Of a DNA stretch of 64,000 nt, positions 13,685-23,739 are shown piece by piece. How positions within the stretch are numbered: position 1 is the first letter of the stretch; each line of letters begins with the position of its first letter. The stretch is from contig CM075942.1 of NCBI GenBank assembly GCA_038030265.1, positions 11,428,029 to 11,492,028 of the forward strand, in the 5' to 3' direction. The notes below the pieces were generated by a model. That model saw only the letters and a list, made by a program, of their open reading frames with translations, did not search any database and was not told the DNA's origin. The translations under genes were made by a program, and so were the position numbers. This DNA comes from Corythucha ciliata. Taxonomy: Eukaryota; Arthropoda; Insecta; Hemiptera; Tingidae.

Positions 13685-14697
13685 GTTTTTTACGACGAGG
13701 CCGTGCTCGGCATGCATTGAGTATTTCGCCGAAGATACACAAACTGAGCACGTTAATACCTGGAAAATGTTAAATTGAAATAAACGAAGACACCCGTGGC
13801 GTATAATATCGTACGTTTGGACAGTTGAGACACTTGTGTAGCGATCCGCGTACTTGGTCGTCACACAGAGTACATTTGACGTCATGTTTAGCCAAAGGTG
13901 GTAGTGATGAGCTCCTTGTTCCAAGTCTGATACCACCGGTTACACTCATCATGCGCTTAAGTTCAACTCTTGTAGAAAACTCTCCTCGACACAGGGGACA
14001 AATCAAATTGATTTCGTCTTTTTGGTGCTTGGCCACGATTCGCATGCAATGACCGTGCATTGGTTGACCGCAGCTGTACTTGCAATGTACCACTAGAGGG
14101 GTGGGGGTGGGATAAAAGTGTTTTTATTGCGGTTGGTTTATAGAAGAATGACACGAATTACCAACCTGGAGAGATTTTTTTTGAAAATTCCTCTAAACAA
14201 ATGGGGCACACGTCATTTCGACGATACTTTCTCGGAACAACTGGCCGCCTCGCTTGTCCGTCAAATTTTTTCCTTCGGACGAGTCGAATACACTCAGGCT
14301 TCGTCGGGTTAAGTAACGAATTCAACTCCCTGTCGGTCATTCCAAGCTGATGTCCCCACGTAAAAACAACAACAGAAAAATCGTTTCTCCAGTCGAATCG
14401 TCACTATACCACCAACCCCATCCCTCCCATACAAAATACTTGATAGCACAGTGAATCTGACGGTTTCAATTTCAATTTCTTCGTCAAAATCCAACCCAAA
14501 TGAAGACAAATATCGGTCGTGGCTCGAAACGCTGTACAGGAGCACGAGTGGCGATCACCGAGGGAGACACGATGCTCTTCGGAACCGTTTCCAACGAGCC
14601 ACGACGTCGGACCCAGTTGACTGATGAGCAGCAAGTTCTCGTCGGGTGCCCGTTCCAAAATGAGTAGAATTTTCGAGGGGCATTTTCTTTGCGGCAT
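13685..14697 (-). CDS. ZSWIM2: ZSWIM2-like E3 ubiquitin ligase (SWIM, RING, ZZ-like), partial
   Basis: Proposed exons, in transcription order, are 14,697-14,440, 14,346-14,166, 14,092-13,815 and 13,759-13,685. All introns are GT-AG (93, 73 and 55 bp) and codon phases join cleanly. Exon 1 encodes a SWIM zinc finger (CSCTAF...ICLHLGW, the CxC...CxH pattern). Exons 2-3 encode a RING (CPICLEEF, then the HCKYSCGQPMHGHC knuckle and CPLCRGEF). Exons 3-4 encode a ZZ-like cysteine/histidine cluster (CTLCDD...CLNC...CSVC...HAEH). This order matches ZSWIM2, a RING-type E3 ligase known from vertebrates. The start is uncertain: I use the ATG at 14,697, but an acceptor-like CAG near 14,744 and an open frame above it allow an upstream exon. 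ZSWIM2 has a second, C-terminal RING that I cannot find. After 13,685 (donor GTGAG) the next exon is unresolved, so the 3' part of the gene is missing here. Confidence 0.75.
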
Positions 14698-15248
14698 TTT
14701 TCTTACAGCGCGATAACTTGAGAGGGAGGAGGTGACGCGGGAGCTCTGAAAAGCGGAGAGAAAAAAAAGAGTTTTTAATTTATTCATTCATACCCGGGAA
14801 AGTTGAAGCAGCTCAAGAATGAACACCTGTTACACGGGGAAAATGTAAATATTTGATCAATCGCACACAACACGATTGGGCCCGGTGCTCAAATTTAACA
14901 CACACATTGAAAGACAGAAAAATGGTCGTAATTTAGAAGTTTAACTTTGAAACACTTACCTCCCTCTCGCATTTTTTTCTGTTTGGTACGGTTCACTGAG
15001 TTCACCTAAGCAACGATGATTCACAACGAATGTGTAACAGCTTACTTCAGTTAATTTTTACGGAGAAGGGATCAACGATTAAATTTAGTCACTTTTTCTT
15101 AAACAACCGGGTAATTACGCTACAAACAGTTGAACAGCAGCATTTTAGCCCCTCAAATATTGACGACTAAACCGGTTGATTGCCATAAAAAAGGGCAATT
15201 AGCCCTAAAAGTTCCACAATCTTTTAGCTGGAAATAAACTAGAAATTA

Positions 15249-15394
15249 ATAGCGTTTTCCATTTACATAAAAGTCAGCTCTAGAGCAGTTCATTTCCACT
15301 CGTCCTCTCTGAACATTATAACATATGTTAATGGAGAAAATGGGTGGAAATGAATTAATGTGGAGCAGACTTTTATGTAAATGGAAAACGCTAT
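15249..15394. mobile_element. 146-bp MITE with TTA target duplication (Harbinger-like)
   Basis: The terminal inverted repeats are about 27 bp: ATAGCGTTTTCCATTTACAT at the left end and its reverse complement at the right. The element is flanked by TTA on both sides (15,246-15,248 and 15,395-15,397). A 3-bp TWA duplication is typical of PIF/Harbinger elements. There is no coding capacity. The family assignment is an inference from the target site. Confidence 0.65.
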
Positions 15395-15419
15395 TTAAGA
15401 CACCTTGCATTTATTGTTG

Positions 15420-16690
15420 GCAACAGGGGCGTCTAAGGAGGGGTTGGACGCCGTCGGCTATAGTGAAGGGGGGCGACAACTTTCATCAGGGGGGCAATGG
15501 AAGTTATTCGTGGTCGTGGGGGAGCGTTCACATCAGTGTTACTTTTTATCAGGTGGAGTTTTCGAAAGATTCTCCCTGTGACTCAACCAAGTGGTGAAGG
15601 GGGGGTATTACAAGTTTGGAGAGATGCATACATTTAGAAAATAAATTTGAAGTTTCAGGGGATCAGTAGGCACAAAATTGAAGTTTCAGGGCATATTCAT
15701 ATTCCCATATTCAACATATTCGTATATAGACAACGCTATTAAAAGTTTCGGTGAATAATCAGCCGCGTATTTGTGAGTTTCAAGCTTTGCCCTAAATAGC
15801 CTAAGCATTCAAAGTTTCGGAGTATAAACGGCTGAAGCTGCAAAATCCCAACGACAAAGAGCCAAAAAATTGAATATTTTGGAGGATAATAAGACGCGAA
15901 ATTGCATTGCCTCAAAACTTCCGGTTTTGAATAATCAGTGGCGTTGAAATTGCGAGTTCGCTGGATAAACAGCCTCGAAATTTTTGCTGCAAAATTACAG
16001 TTTGAAGGGAAGTGCGGTAATAGCCGTGAAATGCAAGTTTATTCGAGGTTTACATGTAGCCGTGAATTTGGAGGCTATTAATGTTTTGTGGTTACATTAG
16101 ATCAGTTCCATTGTTTTGCGAGTGCTACGCTTTTGAGGAAAATCAAGTCAGTAATGCTGTAGTAGCACTTTAAGCGATCCAAAAAACACATGTACATGAA
16201 TTTTGCGCTTTTTTGTGTCATCCTTAAAAAATTTTGAGCCCAACCGGAAATTGACAAAAATGACGTTTTTCTAATGCTACTACAACTTGCCACCCTAGTA
16301 GCAGCCTGGGATCTTAATTTTCGACGTCCCGGAGCTAATTTAATTTTGCCGCCCCATGCGGCTATCCCCCCCTCCACACTGCCGTTTTCTCCAATTCTTG
16401 TGGTGCCATGCAAGTAACAAGAGAATGGATTCTACAATTATTGGAGGTGCGAACTATATATTATTTCAACCTGGCGGAAAGACCTCAAGATGAACGTGAA
16501 CCTCAGAAAGATGAATCTTGATGGTTTTTAGTGATCAACGCGAATGACGTTGGAAGTTTGGACCCAAACGAGAGCTGGCGTTAGCAGCAAAATTGCAACA
16601 TTTGGAAGCTGATTGATAAACCCAAAAATTGGAAGTCTTCTGGCTGAATATTCGGGAATTTGAAGTTTCAGGTTAAAATTGTAATTTTGT
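15420..16690 (+). repeat. Gamma tandem-repeat array, left part
   Basis: A degenerate array with recurring words such as GAAATTGAAGTTTC, AAGTTTCGG and GAATATTCG, in units of about 28-35 bp. A hAT-like terminus, CAGGGGCGTCTAAGG, lies at its left edge near 15,424, but I could not find the matching right end. The array is cut by the gypsy element at 16,695 and appears to resume at 21,520-21,880. No gene is present; the 103-codon minus-strand frame at 16,102-16,413 has no domain. Confidence 0.6.
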
Positions 16691-16694
16691 TAAC

Positions 16695-16889
16695 TGTCAT
16701 GATCGTACTCATGCCTCACTCCAACTCCACATAGACGCCCCTCTGATTGTCATTCTACTCTTGCAATTGTTTCTTCTTAAAACATATGTGTCTCTTTCCT
16801 TTTTATCCCTTAGTTCTTTTTGATGATTCAATATATGATATAAAAACTATTCAAAACTCGTGTCTCCGTGTTTATCCCTCATTAATACA
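16695..16889 (+). repeat. G1 5' LTR
   Basis: 195 bp, beginning TGTCATGATCGTACTCATGC and ending TTAATACA, so it follows the TG...CA rule. It is followed by CAATAGTTGGCGACGAGG, where the primer-binding site should lie; I could not assign the priming tRNA. Confidence 0.9.
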
Positions 16890-16980
16890 CAATAGTTGGC
16901 GACGAGGAAGAACCTTGTAAAGTCTATCGCGATCATGAATTTATTGTGAAGTGTTCCTGTGATTATATTATTATACCAGA

Positions 16981-17949
16981 ATGGATGCCGAACAATTTCA
17001 ACAACTTCTTGCAGTTTTTCAACGTCAACAAGAAACTCTGCTATCCCAGATTGCCGCTCAGTTTAACCCAGAACCACGATCAGTGAGTTCATTAGCTTTA
17101 GTACCACCTTTTGAAAATTTCGATAGCCACAAAGAAAAATTTATTTGCTACGTGGAACGTTTCGAGAATTACCTTGCCATGAAAAATGTCACGGACCCAG
17201 AGAAAATGGCTCAACTTCTTTGTGTTTCGATCGGTCCTGTTTATTATAATAATTTATCTGCGTTTCTTGGACCGGATAAACCAATAAAAAGTCTCAGCTA
17301 TTCGGATTTACTGGACGCTTTTAAGCAGATGCTAATTCCGAAGAAAAATGTTGTGGTTTCCCAGCATTATTTTCTGAATATTTTTCAAACAGAGTCCCAG
17401 TCAATCGCGGACTACGTCGCATCCCTACAACGAGACATTGCTGAGTGTGAATTTTCAGTTCTGTGCGAATGCAAAAAATCAGTCTCAGTCACTGACGTTT
17501 TTCTACGAGCCCAATTTATCCGAGGCATTCGTGATGATTGGGTACGAGAACAACTTTTACAATCAAGTACAACCAAATTCGAAGAGATTGTTAGTAAGGC
17601 GACATCACTTGAAGCATCCCGAATTGAGTGTAAAGAACTCACCAGGAAGCCCAATTCCAGTTTCACGAACGACGACACGTATAAATTGTCACCTTCCCAA
17701 TCTGTACCCGTCAGTCGAAGCCGCAATTCAGTTTCTAACTCGCGGAACAAATCTACTTCTTTCCGATGCGACTCCAGGTCATCCAGCTCAGCCGAGCACG
17801 ATCGAGAAATAGAAAAAAACCAAATTACAAAGCTCTCTGGATCGACAATTTGTGCTTCCGGTGTGGCAAAAACAATCATCGGATCAACGAGTGTCGTATC
17901 GAACGACATAAGGCTAAATGCAACTCATGTGGCAAAGAAGGCCACATAG
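16981..17949 (+). CDS. gag: G1 Gag (capsid region)
   Basis: A 322-codon frame beginning MDAEQFQQLL 91 bp after the LTR. It contains a gypsy-type capsid region (YVERFENYLAMKNV, about residues 50-65, and FLRAQFIRGIRDDW, about 170-185). Homologous frames lie in elements A (48,824) and B (50,214). Homology to other Gag proteins runs only to about codon 279; the rest of the frame is out of phase with the zinc knuckles, which lie in the -1 frame from about 17,820. An in-phase A_AAA_AAC heptamer lies at 17,814-17,820, exactly where homology changes frame. The product would assemble retrotransposon particles in the cytoplasm. Confidence 0.85.
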   Translation: MDAEQFQQLLAVFQRQQETLLSQIAAQFNPEPRSVSSLALVPPFENFDSHKEKFICYVERFENYLAMKNVTDPEKMAQLLCVSIGPVYYNNLSAFLGPDKPIKSLSYSDLLDAFKQMLIPKKNVVVSQHYFLNIFQTESQSIADYVASLQRDIAECEFSVLCECKKSVSVTDVFLRAQFIRGIRDDWVREQLLQSSTTKFEEIVSKATSLEASRIECKELTRKPNSSFTNDDTYKLSPSQSVPVSRSRNSVSNSRNKSTSFRCDSRSSSSAEHDREIEKNQITKLSGSTICASGVAKTIIGSTSVVSNDIRLNATHVAKKAT

Positions 17950-18422
17950 CTCGTGTGTGTATCAAAACCTTGATGGGTGAGTCTCAGAATTCCGTCGAAC
18001 CAGTTCAAAACGTTTCCAGTCCTTACGGAATAAATTTGCTTACTCCGGCATCGCCTCAAATCGTCGAGTTATTCGGGATAGGCTCAGATTCCGACAAATA
18101 TATGATCTCCGTTTCGATAAATAATCGCTCTCAGCGTTTTGAGGTCGATTCTGGCGCGAAATTCTCGATGCTGAATGAAGCCGATTTTCAGCGCTTAAAC
18201 TTGCCACTTAAACTTCAAACTCCAAATATAGCATTCCGATCATATTCTGGCGATATTATTCAACCAATCGGTAAAGTTCAAGTTCAAGTCTCGTTTAAAA
18301 ACAAGACTATTATACAGGTGATTTATACATCGTACCTAATGGTCACTCTGCTCTCCTTGGCCGCTCATGGATCAGGAGTCTTAAAATCAACCTACACGAA
18401 ATCGATTCTGAAAATCTCTTAA
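17820..18422 (+). CDS. G1 nucleocapsid zinc knuckles and aspartic protease, frame-broken
   Basis: In the -1 frame relative to gag there are two CCHC knuckles, CFRCGKNNHRINEC and CNSCGKEGHIARVC. They are followed by a retropepsin active-site segment, RFEVDSGAKFSML. The open frame stops at 18,422, but homology moves to another frame at about 18,320 (YIVPNGHSALLG, the protease C-terminal region). A single missing base there would explain the break. The knuckles bind the element RNA; the protease would cleave the Gag-Pol polyprotein. Confidence 0.8.
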   Translation, partial: PNYKALWIDNLCFRCGKNNHRINECRIERHKAKCNSCGKEGHIARVCIKTLMGESQNSVEPVQNVSSPYGINLLTPASPQIVELFGIGSDSDKYMISVSINNRSQRFEVDSGAKFSMLNEADFQRLNLPLKLQTPNIAFRSYSGDIIQPIGKVQVQVSFKNKTIIQVIYTSYLMVTLLSLAAHGSGVLKSTYTKSILKIS

Positions 18423-19390
18423 TTTCCTCTGCAAACAGTATTTCGCCTGTTGATCTCATTCCTAAGATTTATCAAGAATTTGCCCCCATCTTCGAGGAAA
18501 AAATTGGTTGCACTCCAAATTTCGAAGTCAATCTCCAGTTAAGAGAGGGAGTCAAGCCAATTTTCACAAAAGAACGCAATGTTCCATATTCTTTGCGCCA
18601 AAAAGTTGAGAAGGAACTCGATTCGCTTGAATCCAGTGGCATTATTACACCTGTTACAACAAGTGATTGGGGATCTCCTATTGTCGTCATTCCTAAAGCA
18701 GACGGAGGAGTAAGGATATGCGTCGACTATAAATGTGGCGTAAATGAGCGTCTTGTTAAAGCAAGTCACCCCATCCGTCGAGTCGAAGACGTATTGAACA
18801 ATCTGCGTGATTCCCGTTATTTTTGTAAGTTAGACTTATATAATAAAGCTTACTTACACATCAAAGTGGACCACGAAAGTTCCCTCATTCAAACCACAAC
18901 GCACAGAGGAACATACAGAATGAATCGTCTCAGTTTTGGTGTAAAAACCGCACCTTCTGAGTTCAACAGAATATTATCACAAATTTTACAAGGACTTAGA
19001 AAAACAGAGCATTATTTCGACGACATCATCGTCCATGGTGCATCACTTCAAGAGTGCCATGAGAATATTCGAGCGTGTTTGAAGCGACTGTCACAATTCG
19101 ATCTCCATCTCAATAAAAACAAATGCCAATTTTTCGAACAAAAAATCGAGTATTTAGGCCATATAATCGAGTTGAATAAAATTAGAACAAATCCAAACAA
19201 GGTGCGTGCTGTTAACGAAATTCCTCGACCTCGCAACGTTCAAGATATTCGCCGTTTTCTTGGGCTTATTACTTATTACTCGCGTTTTATTCCGCATTTC
19301 TCTTCAGTTTCGGCTCCACTTCGGCGTCTTCTAGAAAAAATCATCGATGGCATTGGTCAACTTCATGCGAATCTGCCTACCTTCGTCTGA
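18320..19390 (+). CDS. pol: G1 protease C-terminus and reverse transcriptase
   Basis: This frame carries the end of the protease and the gypsy reverse transcriptase: TSDWGSPIVVIPKADGGVR, then CVDYKCGVNERLV, LSFGVKTAPSEFNR and the catalytic YFDDIIVHG. LDLYNKAYLH has one extra codon compared with LDLYKAYLH in element A. The thumb/connection region (RRFLGLITYYSRFIP) follows. Homology leaves this frame near 19,345 in an A6 run and continues in the next frame, consistent with loss of one base. Confidence 0.9.
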   Translation, partial: DLYIVPNGHSALLGRSWIRSLKINLHEIDSENLLISSANSISPVDLIPKIYQEFAPIFEEKIGCTPNFEVNLQLREGVKPIFTKERNVPYSLRQKVEKELDSLESSGIITPVTTSDWGSPIVVIPKADGGVRICVDYKCGVNERLVKASHPIRRVEDVLNNLRDSRYFCKLDLYNKAYLHIKVDHESSLIQTTTHRGTYRMNRLSFGVKTAPSEFNRILSQILQGLRKTEHYFDDIIVHGASLQECHENIRACLKRLSQFDLHLNKNKCQFFEQKIEYLGHIIELNKIRTNPNKVRAVNEIPRPRNVQDIRRFLGLITYYSRFIPHFSSVSAPLRRLLEKIIDGIGQLHANLPTFV

Positions 19391-19416
19391 AAAAGGAACT
19401 TTCGAGCGATACTGTA

Positions 19417-21192
19417 TTGACGCCGTACGGCCCTGATTTACCTCTTATTCTCACTTCCGACGCTAGTCCGGATGGAATCGCTGCTGTCATCAGTCACAAA
19501 GTTCAAGGAGTGGAACGGCCAATAGCTTATGCTTCACGATCTCTGACCCCTTCTGAGGAAAATTACAGCCAGCTTGACCGAGAAGCCCTGGCCATCATAT
19601 TTGCAGTTAATCGTTTTTATAATTACGTTTATGGACGACATTTTTTCCTAGTTACCGATAATGAACCGCTGACTCGAATTTTTCATCAAAATAAAGCCTT
19701 ACCACAAATAACGTCATCAAGGCTTCTTCGGAACGCGTCTTTTCTTTCTGGTTTTGACTATACCGTTCAATTTAAAAAAGGCGTCGACAATGAAAATGTT
19801 GATTGTTTATCTCGGACAACGCAATTACAATCGGCAGACTCTACGAACGATCTGGGTCTAGAGGTAAACCAGTTGTTTACTGACACAATTTTCCAAATTT
19901 CCAGCCCAAAAATTACCTACGATTCTATCAAAACGGAAACAAAGAAGGATGTCGAATTAAACGCGATAATTAATAAACTGATGTCCCATCCAGCCGATTC
20001 GGAATATACGATTCACAACGGCGTACTTTTTCGAGGTGATCGAATCATTATACCTTCGTCCTTGAGAACAAAAATACTTCAAGAACTTCACGAGACCCAC
20101 ATGGGTATTATGAGGACGAAACAGTTGGCTCGCCGGTACGTTTTTTGGACAGGCATCGACAGCGACATTGAGCGCATGATCAAGAGCTGTACAGAATGTG
20201 CTCGCACCCGTTCAAATCCACCGATTGCTCCTGTTCACCCTTGGGAGGAACCCAACAGCAATTGGGAACGCGTCCACATGGACTATGCGGGACCTTTCCA
20301 GGGCCATTTTTTCCTAATTTGCGTAGATGCCAGGTCAAAATGGGCCGAAATTCGAGCTATTAAAAGTGCTCCAACCAGCTCAATTACGATTTCTCTGCTT
20401 CAAGACATATTTTACTTCCACGGTTTTCCAAATTTTCTCGTATCAGACAACGCATCAATATTCATCAGCGACGAATTCAAGAGTTATTGTTGCAATAACG
20501 GCATCTTCCAAAAATTGATCGCCCCTCAACATCCATCCACGAATGGGCTTGCGGAGCGATATGTGCAGACGCTAAAACGTTGGCTTCGTGCCTCAGCTTA
20601 TGACTCTACCCCCATGCAAGACAAAGTACGCTCTATCCTCATGCGGTACAGAGCAACTACACTTGCTTCCGGAAAGACACCAGCAGAAATTTACTTCAAC
20701 CGACCAATGTGCATTCGACTCGACGCAATTTTTCCATCCCCACTAAAAACATCTCGGAAACATCAATTTCAAAAGGGGGAGAGGATTCAAATAAGAGTTT
20801 TCGTAAATAACAAAGAAACTTGGGAATTCGGTGTAATTAAAGAGAAGCTTGGCCAACGTCATTATCTAGTAATGCTTGACTCTGGAAGAGTATTAAAACG
20901 TCACATCGACCAGTTGAGATCGACTCTTGTACCAAAACCAAAGAAGAAAGTCAGCTTCGATCTTCTGGCCTCTGCTAAACCTCGCCTCAACGTCCCCAGA
21001 TTGTCGACTCCTGCTGTCTCAAACCCTCCTGCTATGGTAGGACTTCCATCTCCCAGTATTCAAGACAGTTCTACTTCAGAGCCACAACATCTTCAACAAC
21101 CCGGCTCTGATCAAGTGACCCCTAGACTCCATATTCGACGATCATCCCGGCAAAGACGAATACCTGCCCGATTTCAGGACTATCAATTATAA
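19417..21192 (+). CDS. pol: G1 RNase H and integrase
   Basis: A 591-codon uninterrupted frame. RNase H is seen in LTSDASPDGIAAVISH, REALAIIF and VTDNEPLTRIF. The integrase follows, with an HHCC zinc-binding region (ELHETHMG...CTECA), a DDE core (VHMDYAGPF, VSDNASIF and NGLAERYVQTLKRW) and a basic C-terminal tail (RSSRQRRIPARFQDY). Coding homology begins upstream of the first ATG, at about 19,345, so the true product is part of a Pol polyprotein. All catalytic acidic residues are present. Confidence 0.92.
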   Translation: MTPYGPDLPLILTSDASPDGIAAVISHKVQGVERPIAYASRSLTPSEENYSQLDREALAIIFAVNRFYNYVYGRHFFLVTDNEPLTRIFHQNKALPQITSSRLLRNASFLSGFDYTVQFKKGVDNENVDCLSRTTQLQSADSTNDLGLEVNQLFTDTIFQISSPKITYDSIKTETKKDVELNAIINKLMSHPADSEYTIHNGVLFRGDRIIIPSSLRTKILQELHETHMGIMRTKQLARRYVFWTGIDSDIERMIKSCTECARTRSNPPIAPVHPWEEPNSNWERVHMDYAGPFQGHFFLICVDARSKWAEIRAIKSAPTSSITISLLQDIFYFHGFPNFLVSDNASIFISDEFKSYCCNNGIFQKLIAPQHPSTNGLAERYVQTLKRWLRASAYDSTPMQDKVRSILMRYRATTLASGKTPAEIYFNRPMCIRLDAIFPSPLKTSRKHQFQKGERIQIRVFVNNKETWEFGVIKEKLGQRHYLVMLDSGRVLKRHIDQLRSTLVPKPKKKVSFDLLASAKPRLNVPRLSTPAVSNPPAMVGLPSPSIQDSSTSEPQHLQQPGSDQVTPRLHIRRSSRQRRIPARFQDYQL

Positions 21193-21254
21193 TTTTTGTA
21201 GCGATTGTTATGTCTTATTGTCCCTATCCATGTTCTAATATAAGTGTGGGAGAC

Positions 21255-21449
21255 TGTCATGATCGTACTCATGCCTCACTCCAACTCCACATAGACGCCC
21301 CTCTGATTGTCATTCTACTCTTGCAATTGTTTCTTCTTAAAACATATGTGTCTCTTTCCTTTTTATCCCTAAGTTCTTTTTGATGATTCAATATATGATA
21401 TAAAAACTATTCAAAACTCGTGTCCCCGTGTTTATCCCTCATTAATACA
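21255..21449 (+). repeat. G1 3' LTR
   Basis: Differs from the 5' LTR at two positions in 195 bp (TCCCTTAG/TCCCTAAG and GTCTCCG/GTCCCCG). It is preceded by the purine tract AGTGTGGGAGA and a single C. Confidence 0.92.
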
Positions 21450-21519
21450 TTTTCTTGGCCTTTCTTTTTACTAGGCCTGGACCCATGGCCAGCCAACCAC
21501 GACTTTTAGAGTTGAGTAT

Positions 21520-21880
21520 TTGTGAGTGGGCAAGTTTAAGCGAAATTAAGAGTTTCCTGGTTGAATATTCGGTTTGTTGCCAATTTCCGGTCTTTAATTA
21601 CGCAAAATTGCAATTTCCTGGTTTTTATTTTCCCTAAACTTGAGTTTCGGGGATAAGTATTCGCGAAATTGCTTTAGTTTCTGGTCTTTTTTTTCGCAAA
21701 TTGCAAGTTTCTGGCTTCTTTTTAGTGATTGTGGAACCCGATTTAGCCGCCCAGCAAGGCAGCGCTCAAATAAGTCTGAAGTTAGCCGCAAAAAGCCATC
21801 ATTTGGGAGATAAATATTCGCGAAATTGAAAGTTTCCTGGCTCGGATTCGGGAAATAGCAATAATTGCTCTCTTTGCTAT
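21520..21880 (+). repeat. Gamma tandem-repeat array, right part
   Basis: Units such as GCGAAATTGAAAGTTTCCTG, GAATATTCGG and AAATTGCAAGTTTCTGG repeat here. They match the array left of G1 (15,630-16,690), which suggests that G1 inserted into a gamma array. Confidence 0.55.
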
Positions 21881-22229
21881 TTTCTTTGAAATACGACGCG
21901 GCTCCATCCCATTTTTAAATTTCGCCATTTTTGTCTAGCACACCATACACCGACAAGGGGAGCTTAAGTGGGCGATTTTCAGGTCAATTTTTACCAGCCC
22001 CAGCCAAAAACGCATCCATATTAGGGGTCGTCTTATCGTTGAGGGTTTTTTTTTTTTGCCTCTTCACGCGATTGGGCATAATGATAGTGACCTATCGAGT
22101 TATTTTCTGCGAGCAAGCTTTTACGGGATAGTCTACGCGTGAAATTGAGAAAAAACGCTAATTCCCAGTCTCTGTGCGTCCTTAAGCGGCTTAAATATTG
22201 AAATGACACGATAATTTGCTGTTCTTGGG

Positions 22230-22433
22230 TAGAAGCATACCTAGAAATCCTTCGGAGGGGGCGATTCCGGTAGTTCTGCATCCTACTAAGGACCGGCGGC
22301 GGGGAACGGATGTTGTAATGAGTATGCCCTTCGTATTGCTGAGATTTCGCGAAAACTTGGCTAAAAACGGCCTCCCGGCCTATTGCCTATATCCAACTAT
22401 TGCCCCGGGGCTCCCCCTCCGTGTACGCTGCTG
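22230..22433. mobile_element. Old copy of the hAT-like MITE seen at 51,209
   Basis: The block is colinear with the MITE at 51,209-51,394: CTAGAAATCCTTCGGAGGGG, CCTACTAAGGACCGGCGG and GCTAAAAACGGCCTCCCGG are shared. The ends are degraded (TAGAAGCATACCTAG in place of CAGGGGCGTAACTAG) and no target duplication is visible. Confidence 0.65.
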
Positions 22434-22443
22434 TCTTGGGGTA

Positions 22444-22660
22444 ATTACCCGGATAAAAGTTTTAAAAATGATGCTGATATTATTGGCCAAAATTGCGAAA
22501 AAGCGCTCATTCGTGGCTAAACTTGAGGAAAGGCGTCAATTCGTCGTTGCTGATACAACTTCCATGCCAAATTTGAGAAAGAACGCATTTATGTTCGGGC
22601 AAATTAACCACGACTTAAATAAGGAAAAGCGCTGATAGACCAGTCAATATAGACACAAAA
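22444..22660 (+). repeat. Alpha array fragment
   Basis: Several forward-oriented alpha units, such as GAAAAAGCGCTCATTCGTGG, CTAAACTTGAGGAAAGGCG and AAGGAAAAGCGCTG. It lies directly between the old MITE and the inverted-repeat element. Confidence 0.6.
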
Positions 22661-22671
22661 ATCGGGGTAAA

Positions 22672-23417
22672 TCGCGAACATGCATGTAATTGATTTTTTT
22701 GTTGCATGTTGTTAGGACCAATGAGAGCACCATGGCTAATGTAATCTAGCTTTGAACAGTTGTCAAAAACTGATATTTTTTAAAAATATCCTGATATTTT
22801 CCCAGTTTACTCCAAGAATATTTCTCTAACTTTGGACAAAATGTCCTTACTCACACAGAAAAAAGTGTGCTCTTTTCATTGGTGTCATTGGATTTAACCT
22901 AGGACGCATGCTTCCCAAGTTACAGCTGTTTTTGTTGCCAAATCCAGTACAGATACATTGAATATCCACGTGAAAATAAATTTTAGGCAATAGCGTCAGA
23001 TTAAAATTGAGCTACTGCCTAAGAATTATTCTCGCGTGGATATTCTGTAGGACCATTATGTCTGAGTGCTACGGGTCTTGAAAAATAACCCTATCAATAA
23101 AATATCGCCTTTTGGCGATATTACATAATTCTTGATTGGCTGTATCTCCGAAAATAACAAACGTAGGACTCTCGGACTGGGCTTAAATTGTAGCAAATTT
23201 AGTTGGCTTCAACAATATATACTGTGGTCATGCTCTAAAAACGCTTTCTTCTGGTATTTTTGTTTAACAACCTAAAAAATTGATGGAATTTCGTGGTTTG
23301 TCGAGAGCTACGTGTTGAGCACAAGATTTTGAAGGTTGCAATCTTGAGTATAAACTGCTCTTATTGGCCCTAACAATGTGCAAAAGAAAAAACAATTACA
23401 TACATGCATATTTGCGA
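22672..23417. mobile_element. About 746-bp element with long terminal inverted repeats
   Basis: The ends are imperfect inverted repeats of about 55 bp. The left arm, from 22,672, includes ACATGCATGTAATTG and GTTAGGACCAATGAGAGCA. The right arm, ending near 23,417, contains the complementary GCTCTTATTGGCCCTAAC and CAATTACATACATGCAT. Near the centre lies a second inverted repeat (22,958-23,046, arms about 36 bp with several mismatches) and a perfect hairpin, AATATCGCC-TTTT-GGCGATATT (about 23,101-23,122). There is no coding capacity and no clear target duplication. It could be a MITE or a foldback element. Confidence 0.6.
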
Positions 23418-23739
23418 TGTTTGATGTTTATATTGTCTGGCCTATGATTCATTGCTAAAATTAAGAAAAAAACTATCATTTATAAGTTTCGCTTAGGGAG
23501 AGGGCCAACCTCGCGAATCGATTTTATATTGGAGGGAAAACAGCCAAATTGGCTTTGAAAGAGGGGCACGAAAACTGAATTTTGGAAGCACTAAAGCGAA
23601 ATTTGTGCTTAGAAAGAGCCAAACACACGAAATGTTGTTTTCTGGAAGAACCAAACCCTCGAATTTGGTCATTTTGACAAGCAAAGGACGATAAGGGGTT
23701 CATAGAGATTTCCGCCCCGGGCGACATGTAGGTGTGTGG

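Larger units (their letters stand above)
16695..21449 (+). mobile_element. Gypsy element G1 (Ty3/gypsy, Mag-like), nearly complete
   Basis: A 4,755-bp LTR retrotransposon with LTRs at 16,695-16,889 and 21,255-21,449, gag, nucleocapsid/protease, reverse transcriptase, RNase H and integrase in Ty3/gypsy order. The two 195-bp LTRs differ at two positions by eye, so the insertion is young. A polypurine tract (AGTGTGGGAGA) precedes the 3' LTR. The coding region changes frame three times, each change of the -1 type. The bases flanking the LTRs (GTTAAC on the left, TTTTCT on the right) show no target duplication, so one end may be rearranged. The Mag-like label rests on gag and pol resemblance recalled from invertebrate gypsy elements and is an inference. 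Confidence 0.9.

Noticed and set aside
17412..17909. 165-codon frame antisense to gag
   Set aside because: Shadow of the gag gene; no domain and no independent signals.
16695..21449. A possible env gene making G1 virus-like
   Set aside because: The 3' LTR begins 60 bp after the integrase stop, so there is no room for a third gene.
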